A stretch of DNA of 42,925 nucleotides, taken from positions 1 through 42,925 of the forward strand of contig JAGYNO010000008.1 in the NCBI GenBank assembly GCA_018399955.1. Reading direction: 5' to 3'. The notes beneath the pieces are model-generated. The model saw only the letters and a program-made list of their open reading frames with translations. It was not told where the DNA came from and made no database searches. This document shows, piece after piece, positions 27,132 to 35,472 of the stretch (the stretch's first letter is position 1; the number at the start of each line of letters is the position of its first letter). The translations under genes were made by a program, and so were the position numbers. Source of the DNA: Halanaerobium sp. GTDB taxonomy: Bacteria; Bacillota; Halanaerobiia; Halanaerobiales; Halanaerobiaceae.

Positions 27132-27216
27132 AGATTTAATAGTGATAGGAAATTATAAAATTCTGATTTCAAAAAAACAATAAATTAAAATCTTAAAATA
27201 ATAAAGGGTGATATAA

Positions 27217-27768
27217 ATGCAGGACAATAATAATAATAATTCGTCTGGTCAAAATATAAATAATATTGATTGGCTAAAAAAAGTAAAAATTAGAAGTTTT
27301 AAGGTTAAAGATGCAGAAGAATGTTTTAGAATAAGAACTGAAGCATTCATTAAACTTTTTTATGATGATATGGGTTTGGGTGGAGTTGTCGCTGCAGTAA
27401 ATGATTATCTGCCAAATAAATATATTGAGCTTGCCAAAAACAACCCGTTTTTAGTAGCAGAAAAAGGGAATAAACCGGTTGGTTTTATAACTGGTAGAAT
27501 CAAAAATGAGAAAACAATTGAGATATTATTTTTGTATATCAAATATAGTTTTTGCAGACAGGGAATAGGCAGTAAATTGTTAAATCATTTCGAAAAAATA
27601 ATCAAAGAAGATTATAAAGAAATTAATAAAATCATTGTAAACCTTCCTTTTCCAGATCATAATAGAAAGTTTTATGAAAAAAAGTGTTTTAAAAAAACTG
27701 GTATTAGCAGCTGCTTTTATTCTGGTATAGAGCTTGATGCAGTTCAGCTTAGCAAAATTATCAATTAA
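27217..27768 (+). CDS. GNAT-family N-acetyltransferase
   Basis: The 183-residue protein has a 20-residue Asn-rich, probably disordered N-terminus and then a GNAT fold. The acetyl-CoA pyrophosphate loop appears as CRQGIGSKLL (R/Q-x-x-G-x-G/A pattern) after the strand EILFLYIKYSF, and the later NRKFYEKKCFKKTG is the usual C-terminal GNAT block. The acceptor substrate is unknown. The ATG is preceded by AAAGGGTGAT. The gene has its own putative promoter after the CofE terminator, and is followed by a decayed nagA remnant. Confidence 0.85.
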   Translation: MQDNNNNNSSGQNINNIDWLKKVKIRSFKVKDAEECFRIRTEAFIKLFYDDMGLGGVVAAVNDYLPNKYIELAKNNPFLVAEKGNKPVGFITGRIKNEKTIEILFLYIKYSFCRQGIGSKLLNHFEKIIKEDYKEINKIIVNLPFPDHNRKFYEKKCFKKTGISSCFYSGIELDAVQLSKIIN

Positions 27769-27824
27769 TATATTTCAAAACAAATATTTTTTATTTAAAA
27801 GTAATTATAAGCAGGTTTTATAAG

Positions 27825-28101
27825 ATGGATCTTAAGATTAAAGGGAATTCTGCAATAATAACTGCTTCATGGTTCTGGTGGAATTGACACTATGGATGCT
27901 GCACAATCTTCTCTCGATAATATCAGCAAAAGTGTTATAAAAAGTGGTGTAACCTCATATCTCCCCACAACAATGACAATGGATATCGAGATTATTTTTA
28001 AAGTTTTAGATAATATAAAAGAATATCTAAAAATAGGCAGCAGTGGTGCTCAAGTTCTTGGAGTAAATCTGGATTATATTTCCAGGGATTATTGGTTATA
28101 A
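27825..28101 (+). pseudogene. nagA: Remnant of nagA (N-acetylglucosamine-6-phosphate deacetylase)
   Basis: Starting at ATG 27825 one can read MDLKIKGNSAIIT, like the NagA N-terminus. The frame then breaks, and from about 27865 another frame reads LHGSGGIDTMDA followed by KSGVTSYLPTTMT and AQVLGVNLD, matching the NagA metal-site region HGxGGxDTMDA, GVTSxLPTTMT and GVHLEGP. The HxH motif region before LHGSGG is missing, GP is lost after GVNLD, and translation stops 8 residues later, so about two thirds of a 380-residue enzyme is absent. The 69-residue frame beginning at ATG 27892 is only part of this remnant. NagA normally feeds amino sugars into metabolism and murein recycling; this copy cannot be active. 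Confidence 0.8.
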
Positions 28102-28188
28102 GATTAGAACTATATTAGAAATTAATGATTGAATAGAAATTTGCCTATAGATTTGATATCTTTAGCTAAAGAGGTGAATCTTAAATAA

Positions 28189-28347
28189 ATGTCTAAGAAT
28201 AAAAAAATATTAATTATTGGTGCATTTAGTGGATTTTTAGCTTCTCTTGCAGCTCAAAATATTAAAAGTTGGTCTTTTTCTTTATTAACAGCTTTAGTTA
28301 TTGGAGCTATCGTAGGATTAATCGGAATTAATATTATGTCAGATTAA
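28189..28347 (+). CDS. Small membrane protein, 52 residues, unknown function
   Basis: A short frame encodes MSKNKKILIIGAFSGFLASL and continues to INIMSD. It holds two hydrophobic stretches (about residues 6-22 and 30-48), rich in Gly and Ala, giving a likely hairpin of two membrane helices with a positively charged N-terminus. The ribosome binding site GAGGTGA at 28171-28177 is good, with somewhat long spacing. I do not recognise a family. It lies between the nagA remnant and the MBOAT cassette, 88 bp before the MBOAT start, and could be co-transcribed with it. The clear ribosome binding site and membrane pattern make it more likely real than chance. Confidence 0.55.
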   Translation: MSKNKKILIIGAFSGFLASLAAQNIKSWSFSLLTALVIGAIVGLIGINIMSD

Positions 28348-28435
28348 AATTATTATCAATTTAATATATTATCATTACTTTAAATTATATAACAAATAAT
28401 TATTTAATAGCAATACTATAAAAAAGGTGAATCAA

Positions 28436-29905
28436 ATGATTTTCAACTCTTTACAATTTATTATTTTCTTTATAATAGTTATCACTACATATTTTACATT
28501 AAAATGCAAATACAGATGGATCTTACTTTTAGGGGCCAGTTATTATTTTTATATGAGCTGGAACCCAGCATATATAATTTTAATAATTTTATCTACTATT
28601 GTTGACTATTTTGCTTCTATAAAGATGGGGGAACTTGATAGTAAAGCTGAAAGGAGAAAATACCTATTTTTAAGCTTGCTAGCTAATTTAGGAATGCTCT
28701 TTTTCTTTAAGTATTATAATTTTTTCAGTAGTTCCTTTACTGGTTTGATAAGAAGTTTTAATATGAGTATAGGCTTACCAAATTTTGAGTTCTTACTTCC
28801 GGTAGGTATATCATTTTATACTTTTCAAACTTTAAGTTATACTATTGATGTTTATAGAGGTGATAAAAAGCCAGAAAAGCATTTTGGGATATTTGCTCTT
28901 TATGTTTCCTTTTTCCCCCAGTTAGTAGCTGGGCCAATCGAACGTTCAACAAGGCTGCTTCCTCAGTTTAAAAAGAAAATTGAATTTAATTCAAGCAGAG
29001 TAAAGAGCGGTCTGCAGCTTATGCTCTGGGGTTATTTTAAAAAAGTTGTTGTAGCAGACAGACTGGCTCTTTATGTCAATGGTGTTTATAATAATTTGGA
29101 AGGTTTAAAGGGTATTACTTTAATACTTGCTACTGTTTTTTTTGCTTTTCAAATTTATTGTGATTTTTCGGGTTATTCTAGTATTGCGATTGGGGCAGCA
29201 AGAGTTATGGGTTTTGATTTGATGACAAACTTTAGAAGGCCATACTTTTCTAAATCTATCCCTGAGTTTTGGAGAAGATGGCATATTTCCCTTTCTACCT
29301 GGTTTAAAGATTATTTATATATACCACTTGGTGGAAATAGAGTTGGGAAATTGAGATATTATCTTAATTTATTTTTTACATTTTTAGTTAGTGGTCTTTG
29401 GCATGGTGCTGCTTGGACATTTGTCATTTGGGGGGCTTTACATGGAATTTATCAAATTCTTAGCATCATTACTTCTGATTTTAGATCTAAATTAAAGAAA
29501 AGCCTGGGCATTATAAAATTTCCTCTATTAAATAAAATTATACAGATTGCCCTAACGTTTTCCTTGGTCAATTTTGGCTGGATATTTTTTAGGGCTAACT
29601 CATTAACAGATGCATTATATATTATTAATAATTTATTTGTTTCCTTAGGTACTCAATTAAGCAGCTGGGAAAACTTTAAAGCAGCAGTTGTAGGTTATGG
29701 TTTAAACCAATATGAATTAATACTTGCATTTGTAGTTATTGTTATTATGGAAAGTATACATCTACTTCAACGTAATGGTAGTGTTAGACAATTACTTAGA
29801 GATAAGCCATTAGTTTTTAGATGGACAGCCTATTATTTCTTAATATTATTAATTTTAGCTTTTGGTGTTTATGGAAAAACAGAATTTATTTATTTTCAAT
29901 TTTAA
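28436..29905 (+). CDS. MBOAT family O-acyltransferase (AlgI/DltB-like)
   Basis: The 489-residue polytopic protein is a membrane-bound O-acyltransferase of the AlgI/PatA/DltB group. Family blocks are YRWILLLGASYYFYMSWNP, LPVGISFYTFQTLSYTIDVYRG, FFPQLVAGPIERS, FWRRWHISLSTWFKDYLYIPLGG and SGLWHGAAWTFVIWGALHG. The invariant catalytic His is in the last block (H323; a second conserved His is H336). These proteins move an acyl, usually acetyl, group across the membrane and pass it to an extracytoplasmic SGNH-type partner, which acetylates a polysaccharide. The next gene looks like that partner. ATG 28436 follows AAAAAGGTGA; the GTG at 28427 lies inside that site. Confidence 0.93.
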   Translation: MIFNSLQFIIFFIIVITTYFTLKCKYRWILLLGASYYFYMSWNPAYIILIILSTIVDYFASIKMGELDSKAERRKYLFLSLLANLGMLFFFKYYNFFSSSFTGLIRSFNMSIGLPNFEFLLPVGISFYTFQTLSYTIDVYRGDKKPEKHFGIFALYVSFFPQLVAGPIERSTRLLPQFKKKIEFNSSRVKSGLQLMLWGYFKKVVVADRLALYVNGVYNNLEGLKGITLILATVFFAFQIYCDFSGYSSIAIGAARVMGFDLMTNFRRPYFSKSIPEFWRRWHISLSTWFKDYLYIPLGGNRVGKLRYYLNLFFTFLVSGLWHGAAWTFVIWGALHGIYQILSIITSDFRSKLKKSLGIIKFPLLNKIIQIALTFSLVNFGWIFFRANSLTDALYIINNLFVSLGTQLSSWENFKAAVVGYGLNQYELILAFVVIVIMESIHLLQRNGSVRQLLRDKPLVFRWTAYYFLILLILAFGVYGKTEFIYFQF

Positions 29906-29934
29906 AGAATAATCTGGATAGATAGGTGAGTTAA

Positions 29935-30996
29935 ATGAAAAGCTTTCTAATAAAATCATTTTTTTTTATAGTTCCACTGATAATATTAATTGTAATAACA
30001 AATTATTTTATAGACCCTGCTAATCTCTTTAATAATGACTATGAAAATGGTTTAGCAGAAACACTTCATAGTGGGAAAAATGCCGCCGGTGTTTATGATT
30101 ATAATGAAAGAATTTTTCAGAAACTATATATCGAGAAATTAGATGAAAAATTAGATATTGCCGTTTTAGGATCAAGTCGTTCCTTACAAATCAGGGAAGA
30201 ATTTTTTGATGGAGCTAGAATTTTTAATCACGGTGTATCTGGAGCTGTATTAGAAGATTATATTGCAATTACAGAAATATATAAGCAGAAAGAAAGATTA
30301 CCAAAAAAAATCATTTTGGGTTTAAATCCCTGGATTTTTAACAGAAATAATATAGAGACTCGCTGGAAAAGTATAGATGAGTATTATTATTCTTTTTTTG
30401 GTAGAGATGATAAAAATGATGAGATATTTTTAGAGAAATTATTTGGACGTTATTATAAACAGCTGTGGTCTACGACTTATTTCCAGGCTTCTGTTGAAAT
30501 TTTATTAAAAGCTGAAGCTTTTAGTGATTATTATAGTACAAATAAAGATAAGTTAGATTTACCAGTTAAGCGAAAAGATGGCAGTCTTGTTTATGAAGAA
30601 CCTAGGCGCCTCATTAGTAGAGAAGAAGCAGAAATTGCAGCTCAAAATTACATTAGAAATGGTGTGTATTCTTTAGAAAACTTTGATGAAATTGACAGGG
30701 AATATTTAGAGCAATTTACACAGTTAATTGATTTATATGAAAATGAATTTATAGAGATTGTTTTCTATCTGCCGCCATACCATCCATTAGTTTATAATTA
30801 TCTAAAAGATAGGGAAAGGTATAATATTGTCTTTGAAATCGAAAATTATCTAAATGAATTTGCAGCTGAAAATAATATAAAGGTTGTAGGCTCATATAAT
30901 TATAAAAATTTGGATTTAACAGAGGAAGATTTTCATGATGGAATGCATCCGAAAGAAAGGGTAATGAATAATTTATTTAGAAAAGATGTTTTTTAG
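29935..30996 (+). CDS. Membrane-anchored SGNH/DltD-like partner of the MBOAT
   Basis: The 353-residue protein has one N-terminal membrane anchor (about residues 5-24), then an extracytoplasmic domain. It has SGNH/GDSL-like features: a nucleophile-type LGSSRSLQI near residue 78-86 after a hydrophobic strand, an NHGVSGAVLEDY block, the strand IILGLNPW, and a C-terminal D335-x-x-H338 in HDGMHPKE. That Asp/His pair plus an early Ser is the usual triad of AlgJ/AlgX, PatB and DltD-type proteins, which work with an MBOAT. The gene starts 29 bp after the MBOAT gene with GATAGGTGAG. Transfer of an acyl group to a surface polymer is inferred from this pairing; the polymer is unknown. Confidence 0.75.
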   Translation: MKSFLIKSFFFIVPLIILIVITNYFIDPANLFNNDYENGLAETLHSGKNAAGVYDYNERIFQKLYIEKLDEKLDIAVLGSSRSLQIREEFFDGARIFNHGVSGAVLEDYIAITEIYKQKERLPKKIILGLNPWIFNRNNIETRWKSIDEYYYSFFGRDDKNDEIFLEKLFGRYYKQLWSTTYFQASVEILLKAEAFSDYYSTNKDKLDLPVKRKDGSLVYEEPRRLISREEAEIAAQNYIRNGVYSLENFDEIDREYLEQFTQLIDLYENEFIEIVFYLPPYHPLVYNYLKDRERYNIVFEIENYLNEFAAENNIKVVGSYNYKNLDLTEEDFHDGMHPKERVMNNLFRKDVF

Positions 30997-31104
30997 TAAT
31001 TATTATATTTGATAATATTATTTAAAATATATATCGGGAATTTGAACTGCATGGGGTTTATTAATTATCAAATATATCTTGAAAAACAAGGGGAGAGAAC
31101 AAAG

Positions 31105-32982
31105 ATGAAGTTTGCAGATAAAGAAGATACTAAGACTAGACTATTATTTGTATCAATATTGCTTGGATTTATTATTAAATATAGTTATTTATATTATTAT
31201 ATTTTTCAGTCACCACTTATCAGCAGCTTGATTATAAAAAATATTATTAATATTACCTTACTGCTGTTAGCCTCGTCATTTTTGTTTAAAAATAAAAAAA
31301 GAATTTATTTTACAGTTTTTATTTATTTGTTATTTACTTTATTCTTTTTTGCAAATTTATGGTATAATCGTTATTTTGGTAATTATCTAAGTATAACTGA
31401 TATTACAATGGGACAAGGAATACGGCCAATAAAGGTGATATTTTTTCAATTATATAGTTATTTTGATTTACTTTTTTTTATAGAATTTCCATTTTTAATT
31501 TATTTAGTATTTTCTATTTCAAACAATACGAAAGTTAAAGAAAATCCTAAAAAAGATGAGGGGAAACTTAGATTCAATAAAAATATAATTATAATATTTC
31601 TATTTATTATAATTATATTGGGTATACAGATATCTTATAGTTCTTCAGTATTTAAAGCAGATGGATTTTTAAGTCTTTTTGATTACAGCACACCTGCTTT
31701 TGTTAGTGTTTATGGGATTACTCCTCTATATATAACAGAATACAGATTATTAAAAATTAGAGAAAAGAATATAGTTGATGTAAAAGATGATAAAATAGAA
31801 ACAGATAAGAAATTAACAGGAGAATATACAGCTAAAAATATAGAAAATATAGTTGTAATTCAATTAGAATCATTAGATGAAAAAATTATAAATTTTGAAC
31901 ATAATGGTAAGGAAATAACACCCTTCTTAAATAAGTTAAAAGAAAAATCTCTTTATTTTAATGATATCTATGCTCAACATATAAATGGAAGTTTTGATGC
32001 AGAATTTTCATTTTTAACATCCCTTTATCCAATTAATAGAAACTATGCTTTTAAAACAAATGATATGGCTGAATTTAATTCTATTGTTAAAATATTAAAT
32101 GAAAAAAATTATCAAACCTTTGCTTTTCATGGTAATGAAGAAAAATTCTTTTATAGAGATAAAGGTTATTTAGAGATGGAATTCGATGAATTCTACAGCA
32201 GAAGTGATTTTTCTGCAAGCAGTGGTGAGATTGGAGAAGATACTTATCTTGGCATAAATGATTATGATTTTTTCAAACAATCTATAAATTATTTAGAAGA
32301 TGCCAAAAAACCTTTTTTTGCTTTTTTTATTACAGTTAGCAGCCATACTCCATTTGATTTTTATCCTGAAGAATATGAGATAGATGAATATCAAAATATT
32401 AAAAACCCACTTGTTAAAAATTATTTTAATTCTATGTACTTTGTTGATAGTTCTCTCAAAATGTTTTTTGAAGAGCTGGAAAAAAAGGAATTGATTGATA
32501 ATACATTATTTGTTATTTATTCTGATCATACTGCTGATATTAATAAGGCAGAATATAATTCTGGAGATAATTATAAAATTAATGGGAATATAAAAGAACC
32601 AGAAAATATACCACTTTTTATTTATTATCCAGAATTTGAAAGCAGAGAATATCTGAAAACCGGTTCACATACAGATATTGCCCCAACATTATTAGATATT
32701 TTAGGACATCAAGAAAAGCCAAAAGAATTTTTAGGAGTTTCTCTGCTTAGGGATTTAGAAAACCCTGTTTTATTTTTACATGAGATACCACAGATATTAT
32801 ATAAAGACCAATTATTTGCAAAAATGCCGGTTCAAAAAGATAATGAAGCTGTTTTTGAAAAAATTGGCCATAAAAAAGCAGAGGAAAATGAAAGTCTTTT
32901 ACTTCCAGATGCACAAAAAGAGAGATTACTACAAATTATTAATTTTATGCGTGAGGTTATGAATAAAATATTAAGCACTTAA
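31105..32982 (+). CDS. LTA synthase-like sulfatase-fold membrane protein (phosphoglycerol transferase family)
   Basis: About 625 residues: roughly five membrane helices (within residues 10-205) followed by an extracytoplasmic alkaline-phosphatase/sulfatase domain, as in LtaS and OpgB. Metal-site features are E255 in VVIQLESLD, D474-H475 in YSDHT, and HTPF after FITVSS. The nucleophile region reads NGSFDAEFSFLTSLYP, where LtaS has KTSDSEF; the catalytic Thr is replaced by S296. Ser is the nucleophile in phosphatase relatives, so activity is plausible but may differ. Family members transfer glycerol phosphate from phosphatidylglycerol to a polymer or glycan. It is third in a row after the MBOAT and SGNH genes (108 bp gap), suggesting joint envelope-glycan modification. 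ATG 31105 follows GGGGAGAG; upstream in-frame TTG codons lack one. Confidence 0.88.
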   Translation: MKFADKEDTKTRLLFVSILLGFIIKYSYLYYYIFQSPLISSLIIKNIINITLLLLASSFLFKNKKRIYFTVFIYLLFTLFFFANLWYNRYFGNYLSITDITMGQGIRPIKVIFFQLYSYFDLLFFIEFPFLIYLVFSISNNTKVKENPKKDEGKLRFNKNIIIIFLFIIIILGIQISYSSSVFKADGFLSLFDYSTPAFVSVYGITPLYITEYRLLKIREKNIVDVKDDKIETDKKLTGEYTAKNIENIVVIQLESLDEKIINFEHNGKEITPFLNKLKEKSLYFNDIYAQHINGSFDAEFSFLTSLYPINRNYAFKTNDMAEFNSIVKILNEKNYQTFAFHGNEEKFFYRDKGYLEMEFDEFYSRSDFSASSGEIGEDTYLGINDYDFFKQSINYLEDAKKPFFAFFITVSSHTPFDFYPEEYEIDEYQNIKNPLVKNYFNSMYFVDSSLKMFFEELEKKELIDNTLFVIYSDHTADINKAEYNSGDNYKINGNIKEPENIPLFIYYPEFESREYLKTGSHTDIAPTLLDILGHQEKPKEFLGVSLLRDLENPVLFLHEIPQILYKDQLFAKMPVQKDNEAVFEKIGHKKAEENESLLLPDAQKERLLQIINFMREVMNKILST

Positions 32983-33080
32983 ACATAGCTGGAGATCAGT
33001 ATATTTTAAGGAAAAGATTATTTAAAAAAAAGGAAAAATTGAAATAATAACTAATTATATAAATATAAGCAAAATATTAT

Positions 33081-33127
33081 ATTAATCAACTTTGCAAAAA
33101 GCAAAACAAATATTTTAGCTGATTAAT
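33081..33127 (+). repeat. Nested inverted repeats in the leader of the phosphofructokinase gene
   Basis: ATTAATCA (33081-33088) pairs with TGATTAAT (33120-33127). Inside it TTTGC (33091-33095) pairs with GCAAA (33101-33105). It lies 116 bp before the pfk start, in the 260-bp spacer 32983-33242. It may be a structured leader or an operator; low GC makes chance formation possible. Confidence 0.4.
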
Positions 33128-33242
33128 GAATTTAGAGTAATTTCTATTTTGAATTGGAAAAGTAGAGTTTTGAGCAGTCATATCTAAATTAGACTTAATA
33201 GGCATTTTTTATCAACTAAAAAACTAGAATTGGAGGGATAAA

Positions 33243-34487
33243 ATGAGTAAAAATAATTGTTTGATAGGACAATCAGGTGGCCCGACAGCAGTAATTAATG
33301 CCAGTCTAAAAGGAATAATTGATAGAGTGAAAGCTTCAGATATAGATAATATTTATGGAATGAGATACGGTATTGAGGGAGCTCTTGCGGGTAATATAAT
33401 TGATTTATCCCAAAAAAATAGTAAAGAATTAAATTTATTTAATAATACACCATCATCAATACTCGGTACCTGCAGGTACAAGATTGAAGATTATGATGAA
33501 AATGAGGACGATTATCATAAACTATTTAATTTGATGAAAGAATTAGATATTAAATATTTATTTTATATTGGTGGTAATGATTCTATGGATACAGTATATA
33601 AATTAAATAATTATGCAAAAGAAAAAAATATCGATTTAAAAATTATGGGAGTTCCGAAAACAATTGATAATGACCTTGTTGGCACAGATCACTGTCCAGG
33701 TTATGGCAGTGCAGCTAGATATATTGCTACTTCTGTGATGGAGATTGCCAGAGATAGTTTTGTTTATGATATTAAAAATGTACATATAGTTGAAGTGATG
33801 GGAAGAGCCACAGGTTGGCTTGCAGCCTCAAGCATACTGGCTTCAACAGAAAAATTATATACTCCAGATTTAATTTATGTACCTGAGATGGAATTCAGCA
33901 CAAGTGACTTTGTAAATGATGTCAAGAAAAAAATGGAAGAGAAAAAAGCAGTAACTGTAGTAGTTTCAGAAGGTATAAAAGATAAGCATGGTGAATATAT
34001 ATCTGCAGATTCAAGTACTGAACATGACAAATTCGGCCATAAGAAAATGGGTGGTGCAGCTTCGGTACTGGCACCATTTATTAAAGGTAATTTATGTAAT
34101 CGGGTTAAAGCAATTAAATTTGATGTAATGCAGAGAGCTGCTGCACATTGTGCTTCAGGAAGAGATATTGAAGAGGCTTATTTATTAGGTGAAAAAGCGG
34201 TAGAAGCTGCACTGCTGGGCGAATCTGGTTTGATGACAGCTTTAAAAAGGCTTTCTAATGATCCGTATAAAATTGAAATAATTAAAATACCTGCTGAAAA
34301 AGTTGCTAATAAAGTAAAATTGCTGCCAGATAAGTATATAAATGAAGAGAATAATAGAATTAATGAGGAATTCAAAGATTATGTACTGCCATTAATACAG
34401 GGAGAAGCTGGAGTACCCTATCAGAATAATCTACCAAATTATTCAGAACTAGATTCTCTAAATGAAGATTTAGCTTTAAGATTTTAA
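33243..34487 (+). CDS. Diphosphate (PPi)-type 6-phosphofructokinase
   Basis: The 414-residue protein is a phosphofructokinase beginning NNCLIGQSGGPTAVINASL. Two specificity positions point to pyrophosphate as phosphoryl donor: the GGDGS loop of ATP enzymes is GGNDS here (D113 where E. coli has Gly104), and the catalytic loop is PKTIDND with K139 where E. coli has Gly124. Bulky residues at these sites exclude ATP. Asp142 in TIDND is the catalytic base. PPi enzymes run reversibly in glycolysis and save ATP, common in anaerobes. The class I aldolase, the next glycolytic step, lies about 1.5 kb downstream in a separate transcript. The ribosome binding site is TTGGAGG. Confidence 0.9.
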   Translation: MSKNNCLIGQSGGPTAVINASLKGIIDRVKASDIDNIYGMRYGIEGALAGNIIDLSQKNSKELNLFNNTPSSILGTCRYKIEDYDENEDDYHKLFNLMKELDIKYLFYIGGNDSMDTVYKLNNYAKEKNIDLKIMGVPKTIDNDLVGTDHCPGYGSAARYIATSVMEIARDSFVYDIKNVHIVEVMGRATGWLAASSILASTEKLYTPDLIYVPEMEFSTSDFVNDVKKKMEEKKAVTVVVSEGIKDKHGEYISADSSTEHDKFGHKKMGGAASVLAPFIKGNLCNRVKAIKFDVMQRAAAHCASGRDIEEAYLLGEKAVEAALLGESGLMTALKRLSNDPYKIEIIKIPAEKVANKVKLLPDKYINEENNRINEEFKDYVLPLIQGEAGVPYQNNLPNYSELDSLNEDLALRF

Positions 34488-34526
34488 TAAAATTTATCTC
34501 CAACAATTATTTTGTTTAATGAGGAG

Positions 34527-35468
34527 GTGACTGTCATAGGTGCTTTTAGAAAAAGGATGATATCGGGTTTTAAAGCTGTGAATGTAAAAGAATACAAAAA
34601 ATCTAAATTTCAACAAAATAATAAAGTAATAATATTGTTATCAGTATTTATTATTGTTGAACAAATCTTATGTGCTCAATTTTTATGTGAGAAAATTTTA
34701 TATAAAAAAATATTTTATATCAATTCTCTGCTTATGTTCATGTTTTTTGCAGGAGCTATTTATCTTAATAGCAAAAACAAATTTGCTGCAGTTAAATTAA
34801 ATTATTTTTTCGAAATAGCAGTTTCTCTTGCAGCAGTGACAGTCATTTCCCTTAGGAGTATACTTATAGCTCAGGAAATTTTCTATTTACCCTCTGTATA
34901 TATTGCTGTTATATATGGTGCTGCAATATTTTTGGTTTTAGAATATAAACAAAGTTTTATAGTTTATTTTGCAGGATCAGTTTTTTTGATCTCATTAATA
35001 GTTCATTACAGGCCTTCTAGTGAATACAGCAGAGTTTTTACAGATGTAGCTGTAAACAATTTTATTGCCTGGCTGGTTTCAATTATTCATTATAAAAAAT
35101 CTATCAATGAGTTTAACCATTTAAAAATAATTGAAGATAATTATTTATCATTAAATAAAAGAAATGAGAGAATGAATAAAATCAATACTAAACTCAGATC
35201 AAAATCTATTACAGATGAATTAACTAAGTTATATAATAGAAGAGAAATAGAAAAGAATCTAGATTATCTTTTTGTAAAAGCAAATAGTAATATACATTAT
35301 AAATTTTCTGTAATTATGTGTGATTTGGATGATTTTAGTAAAGTCAATAATAGTTTTGGTGTATCATCTTATTCATTTGAAGATAATCGAGATGATTTGA
35401 TAAGCAGAGCAGATAAACGCCTTTACAAGGCAAAAGAAAGCGGTAAAAATAAAGTGGTAATGCGCTAG
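34527..35468 (+). CDS. Membrane GGDEF-family protein with in-frame deletion of the catalytic core; start codon unclear
   Basis: The protein has a basic N-terminus, about five to six membrane helices (roughly residues 30-190), a short linker, and a GGDEF domain that begins normally with ITDELTKLYNRREIEKN and MCDLDDFSKVNNSFG. It then jumps straight to VSSYSFEDNRDDLISRADKRLYKAKESGKNKV, the end of the domain. About 75 residues between, including the GGDEF loop and RxxD site, are missing, with the junction near 35354-35362. It cannot make c-di-GMP. The start is odd: the excellent GAGGAGGTGA (34521-34530) is followed at ideal distance by ATA (34536), not ATG. GTG 34527 overlaps the site and ATG 34557 has none at proper spacing. 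It is probably a decaying gene, though the truncated frame is still open. Confidence 0.75.
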   Translation: MTVIGAFRKRMISGFKAVNVKEYKKSKFQQNNKVIILLSVFIIVEQILCAQFLCEKILYKKIFYINSLLMFMFFAGAIYLNSKNKFAAVKLNYFFEIAVSLAAVTVISLRSILIAQEIFYLPSVYIAVIYGAAIFLVLEYKQSFIVYFAGSVFLISLIVHYRPSSEYSRVFTDVAVNNFIAWLVSIIHYKKSINEFNHLKIIEDNYLSLNKRNERMNKINTKLRSKSITDELTKLYNRREIEKNLDYLFVKANSNIHYKFSVIMCDLDDFSKVNNSFGVSSYSFEDNRDDLISRADKRLYKAKESGKNKVVMR

Positions 35469-35472
35469 TAAA

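Noticed and set aside
27892-28101. A separate 69-residue hypothetical gene
   Set aside because: It has no ribosome binding site, and its sequence is an internal piece of NagA continuing from in-frame codons upstream; treated as part of the pseudogene.
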